Of a stretch of 64,000 bases of DNA, positions 59,346 through 64,000 are shown one piece after another. This DNA comes from Gnetum montanum (taxonomy: Eukaryota; Streptophyta; Gnetopsida; Gnetales; Gnetaceae): contig MNCI01003660.1 in assembly GCA_015680685.1 (NCBI GenBank), positions 1,115,098 through 1,179,097 on the forward strand, in the 5' to 3' direction. Position 1 is the stretch's first letter; the number at the start of each line of letters is the position of its first letter. Under the pieces are notes generated by a model. The model had not been told where the DNA came from, did not search any database, and was given only the letters and a program-made list of their open reading frames with translations. A program made the translations under genes and the position numbers.

Positions 59346-60560
59346 GGGTTAGAATTTAGGAAGAAAGAATAGTTTCTTCATAGAACCAAGTACTTCATGG
59401 AGATCAAAGGACAACTTTACAAAGTTTGTCCTGATGGCTTGGTTTAATGGTGTGTTCCTAATATGGACCAACTAAGAGTTCTCCGGGATGCTCATGAGGG
59501 CCCTTGTGGGGGTCACCATGCAAGAAGACGAATAGCTATTAAGGTCCTACTTGTAGGATATTACTGGCCAACACTATTTCAGGACACCCATCATTTTGTC
59601 CAATCCTGTGAGCATTGTCAACATGATGGAGGAACGACTGCTAGAATGGAGGATCCACAACAATGGATTCAACCTTTGGAACCCTTCAACATTTGGGGAA
59701 TAGACTTTATGAGGCCCATTACACCAATGTCCAATGAAGAAGCTTATATCATTGTTGTTGTTGACTATCTAACAAAATGGGCTGAAGCAGCTATTGTAAT
59801 AGACTGCACATCATCTAAAACTGCACGATTTGTACAACAACAATCTCAGATAATGGAATGCACTTATCTCAGATAATGGAACACACTTTACGGGTGCAAC
59901 CTTTCGAAAATTGATGCAATGCTCAAGGGTTGAACATAAATTAACTACACCTTATCACCTCCAAGCTAATGGCCAAGCCGAGGTCACTAATCGGGAGATT
60001 ACTAGAATATTAACAAGGACAATTAGCAAATATAGGCGAGATTGGAGCACTAAAATAAACGATGCTCTCTGGGCATACCGCTCCACTTGGAAACTCCCTA
60101 CAGGCTACTCTTCCTATGAGTTAGTGTACAAAAAACTCCCAAAGCTTCCAATTCAAACTGAGCTCTGTACACTATCCATGGCATGTGACCTCCACATTGA
60201 CCTTGATCTAGCACAAAAACAAAGATTGGCAACTCTAAACATGCTAGAAGAAAACCAATTGGTTGCCCTGTCATCAAATGAGTTGCACAAGGCACATAAC
60301 AAACAACATCATGACTTAAAAATTTGAAAGGTTAAGTACCAACCAGAAGATAAGGTCTTTTACTAGAACCCCACACATGTGCCCCAACACACGAAATTTC
60401 AAACATTGTGGGAAGGACCTTACATCATCCACACAACCTTTCCCTCAGGAGCCATGACCATATACAAACCCAAAAGCTCCGACAAGAGATTATTTGTCAA
60501 CATATAAAAAACCAAACCCTTCCATGAACTTAGAACAGCTGGTGCACATAATACCTCTGA
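59346..60560 (+). pseudogene. Integrase of element D with a 23-base internal duplication
   Basis: The integrase inserts the cDNA. 59463-59876 covers the H2C2 zinc module (HEGPCGGHHARRRIAI, CEHCQHDGG) and the first catalytic Asp in FNIWGIDFMRPI. At 59843-59889 the stretch atctcagataatggaaYRcactt occurs twice, offset by 23 bases; it encodes the second catalytic motif (ISDNG) and shifts the frame. The frame from 59911 continues with TPYHLQANGQAEVTNREI, which holds the third catalytic Glu, and DALWAYRSTWKLPTGYSSYE, ending near 60540 after the C-terminal domain (YQPEDKV, LWEGPYII). Confidence 0.8.
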
Positions 60561-61189
60561 GAGCGGACAACCTCACTCATTATTTCAAATCTCTCTCTTC
60601 CAATTCAATCATGGGGGAGATGGCCACCCATGCTAATCATTTGAGGCCCTCAGTTTCTTTTTAAATTTTTATTTTACACATTTTTGTTTTACAAATTTCT
60701 TTAACTTTTCTTATTTTTGTTTTACAACATTGTTTATACTTTTTCATTTCTTTGTGTGTTTGATTATTTTGTTTGATTCCTCACCTAATAAGTGTTGTGA
60801 TGGTGGTATGAACTGTATTCCATTGATTTCTAATGTTTGGTTTTTACCTTTAAGTTATGATGTTGATACTAAGGTATGGTTCTTTTAATATAGCAAGCAA
60901 TGAGTCCACTTCATCCATACATCCATAAATTTCTATGGTCTCTCTTGGCTTGGAACTGTACAGTCTCCTTTCTCAATAATAAGAACTATCAACGAATTGA
61001 TGACTGAGCATTTCTCAAACTAAGGAAGGAATCAAGGATTGAAAAGGGTGTGACTTCAAAGGGATTTGATGCACTTGTGCTGGCCATTCTCTTACGTGCT
61101 TGAATGTTTTTTTCTTGAGTTTTCTTACCATTTCGACGTTGCCGCATCATCGGGAAGCTAAGCAAATAAAAATAATAAGTCTTTGCATG
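60561..61189 (+). other. Start of the 3' region of element D
   Basis: Begins with catgggggagatggccacc, exactly where A jumps from its protease to its own 3' region. T-rich simple repeats at 60655-60760 match the expanded minisatellite of A. Apart from the piece at 61100-61294, which leads into the conserved frame below, no gene is seen. Confidence 0.5.
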
Positions 61190-61670
61190 GTGTGGTTCTC
61201 ACGCAAACACAAAAAAAAAGGGAAAGTGAGAATTCAAAGGACACCCCTTAGAAAAAATAATCATTTGGGCTACAAGCACTGGTTATGGAACTAAAATAAA
61301 CATGTTCCCTCTAACTAAGGCCCTTCTCGCTTCCTACTTTCTCCTCTTTCATTTCGTCGGAATGGTGGTGGCTCTATGGTGAAGGCATCTTTGTTACTTC
61401 AAGTGGATGGATGGGCCAAATGTATTAATGCGAAGTCACTGAATGTGATTTTTTTGAGGCCAGATTTGGAATGGGATCTACTAAGTCACATTAACCATTA
61501 ATACACAAGGGGCTGTACACCACCTTATTCTTGAGATTCCATTTCATTCTATTTTTTCATCCTTCTTTCCCCATTTATCACCTCATTGCTGGTTGTATCA
61601 GTAGTCTATATTTTGGTTGATGCATTGTTTTCTTTTCAATAAACTCTTGCAGTTAAGACTTTAACTCTTA
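61190..61670 (+). pseudogene. Post-integrase reading-frame remnant of D (env-like position)
   Basis: Contains MVWFSRKHKKKGKVRIQRTP, then KASLLLQVDGWAKCINAKSL, PDLEWDLLSHINH, and after a stop a hydrophobic run ending VVYILVDALFSF. All of these recur in A (4936-4486). Conservation of wording and order in two copies suggests a former protein; position after integrase and a possible membrane segment recall envelope-like genes of Athila. No firm domain. Confidence 0.4.
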
Positions 61671-62125
61671 CTTCCAAATGACATTTCTAGAGCCTACGGA
61701 CTCTTTGAATGTGGGATTGTCAAGGCATTAAGGGTATGAGCCTGCTTTGGGGAGGACCCACTAGCATTCCTATTTGGTGCATCTGTTAATTTCTTTCCCT
61801 TAAACATTTATGCAATCACCAATTATTTTGTTCATTTCCATCTTTGACATCCATTTTATCGGCGTTGTTGTTGTCTCTTTTTCTTCATCTTTCTTATTCC
61901 TTCTCTTTTTCCATTCTATCGCTACCAGAGGTTTGCTCTCATTCATGGGGGTCCTTGGTCCAATTTTTTTGATTTTTCTCTTAACCCCTACACCTTAGGT
62001 AGTCACCAGTATTATATCTCTAGATCTGTATCAACCATACCACAACTCAGCCATTGGACCTTACACCGAAGCAAAGTATCAATTGCATTATGATTCATTT
62101 ACCCTTGCTAATATAAGATTGTGTT

Positions 62126-62350
62126 GTGTGTGCAGATGGCAATCATACACCAATGGATTGGACCTGGAGGAAACACTTGGAATGGACTGGTGCTGAAACG
62201 ATTATGCAAGGAATGAGATTGATGGCACGCTTATGGATGAACAATGAAAGGCACAATCTTGGTGTTGGTAGCAGCAGACTTCTTCTTTTCTCTCTCTCTT
62301 CTCTCTTCTATCCCAGCTGCCAAATAAGGCTAGATGTCAAATGTGTATAG
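62126..62350 (+). pseudogene. Conserved short reading frame near the 3' end of element D
   Basis: A 74-codon open frame (MCADGNHTPMDWTWRKHLEW onward) preceded by TTGTGTTGTGTGTGCAG, an acceptor-like run. The counterpart in A is 4003-3812. It could be the last exon of a spliced post-integrase gene. Confidence 0.45.
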
Positions 62351-62508
62351 TGTTTACTCTTGTTGTTGTGAACACTAAATTTTGTCATGTTTTGTAAAGA
62401 TGATCCGTTCACATGTCACCCCATCTACCATTAGTGTCATTCGAGTCAATAATCCCATACCTTCCCAATATTTTGTAAGGAACTCGAGGACGAGTTTTCA
62501 TTCAGTCA

Positions 62509-62516
62509 TGGGGGTA
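62509..62516 (+). other. Polypurine tract of element D
   Basis: TGGGGGTA immediately before the 3' LTR, preceded by the conserved phrase cgagttttcattcagtca. Confidence 0.75.
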
Positions 62517-63312
62517 TGATGGGACATGATATCGCATGGGCTGCAATATTGCGTCGGCCCCTACAATACGTGATATCACAGCCCGTCGCCTTGTCTATAA
62601 ATAAGAGGCCGGTTTCCCTTGTTTCCTCATCTAGATCTAGACCCTTAGCTAAACTCTGGTAGTTTTACCATTCCAGAGATAGAATAATTTCCATGTGCCC
62701 GCAGTAGGAGTCTCAAAGTGAACGAATCTTTATTCGAGCAAATTGTACCTGAGCACACATTTGTGTATGGAAATAAAGAAGAACTTTCTGATAAACCTTG
62801 TAGCATGTGGACTAAGCTAAATAGGAATTAATTAATGTTAAATGCTTAATTTCTTTCTTAGATAATTAATCTCTCTTAGCCCTCAACTCTCCTAGTTAAG
62901 TGCATTCAATACGACTACTCCGAGCACGTGTGCTATGCTTGGCAACCTAGCAACGAATAGCGTTTGGTAATCCCAGTAGCATTGCACTGGTTCAGGGTGT
63001 GTACAACAAGTGGGAACAGATACTAATGCTAGGACGATTAAAGCTTAGTTAGTGAAAGTTAGTTACTTGGTCTCTTCACCCTTTCCTCTCTTTGCATAGG
63101 TGATAAAAAGATAAAAGTTATAAAAATCATATACTTCAGACTTACTTAACCATACAATTGTGACAATACAAGTAAGTCTGGGAAGACAACGATTGATTAA
63201 CCTTAAGTGTTCCATAAGGCACATAAGCACTTAGTCCTTGGAGTTCAACCAGATCGCGTGTGTAATGCTCGTATTCATATGGTTGAGTGTAGGGGTACCT
63301 TGCCACTCATCA
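62517..63312 (+). repeat. 3' LTR of element D
   Basis: 796 bases, TGATGGGACA to GCCACTCATCA, followed by ACTAC. TATAAATA is at 62596-62603 and AATAAA near 62773. Outside the gap I count about 20 differences from the 5' LTR over roughly 320 bases at the U3 side, mostly transitions, several at CpG. Confidence 0.93.
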
Positions 63313-63873
63313 ACTACATTAAAAACTTCAGGACCTCTTGTCATGGTTCTAATATGAAAGAGACATTTTTGGTCCACTAGAAACATTGTCCAGATTTTGA
63401 TGATAATTGGGAGCGTTGGAGCATTTGAGGTCCCAGGAACACTTGATCATAGACTTCTATTGGAAGCAAGAGATTGATCTCACACCATCGCTAATTTAGT
63501 AATGGATTGGAAATCACTTGTATAGTGTACCTACAAAAAAATTCCAAAGAATAAGAACTGGCTTGACCAAAAGAGACATGAAATGTTGTTAACATTGAGG
63601 GTTCAGTAGATGGAATCCTATGAAAATCCATCTCAAGTTGGGAGATGCCTAGAGTCTTTCAAAGTACTCTAGAGATGATGGGGTTTAAGCCTCACATAGG
63701 TATGGAACTATGTTGATCTTGAGACCCCTCATATTTATTATAAAGGCTAGTTTTTATGTACATTGCTTAGGTTATAATGGTAACATTAATAAGTTATTTG
63801 TTAGTATGCATTTTAGGCTTTGTGAATATTAAAGTGTATTCCTCTTGAGTTCTATCCTGATTTTGAACCTATT
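63313..63873 (+). pseudogene. Chromodomain remnant and 3' region of chromovirus F2
   Basis: Directly after the target duplication of D the frame reads through a helix-like lead to FLVH*KHCPDFDDNWER (about 63369-63420), the aromatic and acidic core of a Ty3/gypsy chromodomain, where the stop replaces the conserved Trp. Chromodomains guide integration to heterochromatin. The rest to 63873 is AT-rich 3' untranslated sequence without a gene. Confidence 0.65.
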
Positions 63874-63889
63874 CAAGGGAAAAATGGGG
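63874..63889 (+). other. Polypurine tract of F2
   Basis: AAGGGAAAAATGGGG immediately before TGTCAAATAAC, the expected start of a plant chromovirus LTR. Confidence 0.6.
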
Positions 63890-64000
63890 TGTCAAATAAC
63901 ATGACAAGGACAACATTATTATAATAGGTCTAAATTTTGTTGTGCTATCAAGAATGAGTTCCATAGATTCTTTGAAGAATCATCCACATTTTTCTTTGTA
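63890..64000 (+). repeat. 3' LTR of F2 (runs off the window)
   Basis: It begins TGTCAAATAACATG after the polypurine tract. No second copy is present in the window to confirm it. Confidence 0.5.

Larger units (their letters stand above)
53654..63312 (+). mobile_element. Element D: structurally complete Athila-like retrotransposon
   Basis: This 9.66-kb element is flanked by perfect ACTAC duplications (53649-53653 and 63313-63317). In order it has a 5' LTR, tRNA-Asp primer site, gag, protease with D-S-G, RT with FMDD, RNase H, integrase, a 2-kb post-integrase region, polypurine tract and 3' LTR. The RT wording (VFMDDFSTYG, VLGHKISHLGIEVD, FLGHTGYYRRFI) and the primer type fit the Athila group. 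Frames carry scattered TAG or TGA stops and one 23-base duplication, so it is no longer autonomous, but it is the youngest-looking insertion here. Confidence 0.9.

Overview
This window looks like repeat DNA from a large plant genome. It is AT-rich and contains plant-type Ty3/gypsy lineages (Athila-like, Tat-like, and chromoviruses with a chromodomain) plus an endogenous pararetrovirus (Caulimoviridae). I found no intact host gene, rRNA or tRNA. The species cannot be named from this sequence; the density of nested old elements suggests a large genome such as a conifer, cycad or repeat-rich angiosperm. Nearly every reading frame is broken, often by TAG or TAA where the family has Gln or Trp, as expected from C-to-T decay of methylated repeats.

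Layout. (1) 136-18150: a plus-strand endogenous pararetrovirus in three pieces (136-2792, 9645-11124, about 17810-18150). It is split by element A (2793-9644), an internally deleted Athila-like element, and element B (11125-17809), a degraded Ty3/gypsy element. Both inserts read on the minus strand. (2) 18151-23600: an unclear stretch, a second pararetrovirus copy on the minus strand (19831 to about 22100), and a gag-like fragment. (3) About 23601-50015: element E, a very large Tat-like element with tandem repeats between its protease and reverse transcriptase regions. It is split by element C (37303-46344), a gag-only relative of A and D that also carries a long unrelated reading frame. (4) About 50016-52275: the gag-like fragment resumes, then a short spliced-looking minus-strand reading frame. 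(5) 52290-64000: a chromovirus (F2) whose integrase and chromodomain are separated by element D (53654-63312), a structurally complete Athila-like element with a perfect 5-base target duplication. The 3' LTR of F2 begins at about 63890.

How the parts relate. A and D share LTR, primer-binding and polypurine sequences; C has related ones. D supplies the pattern of gag, protease, RT, RNase H and integrase. A keeps gag and part of the protease region; C keeps gag only. A and C are therefore non-autonomous derivatives that would have needed enzymes supplied by D-like relatives. The order of events is readable: pararetrovirus before A and B, E before C, and F2 before D.

The most unusual items are the long minus-strand reading frame in C with its own TATA box and apparent leader intron (38139-41430), the two-exon coiled-coil-like reading frame at 51619-52275, the array of about 180-base repeats inside E (31830-35060), and two short reading frames after integrase conserved between A and D.
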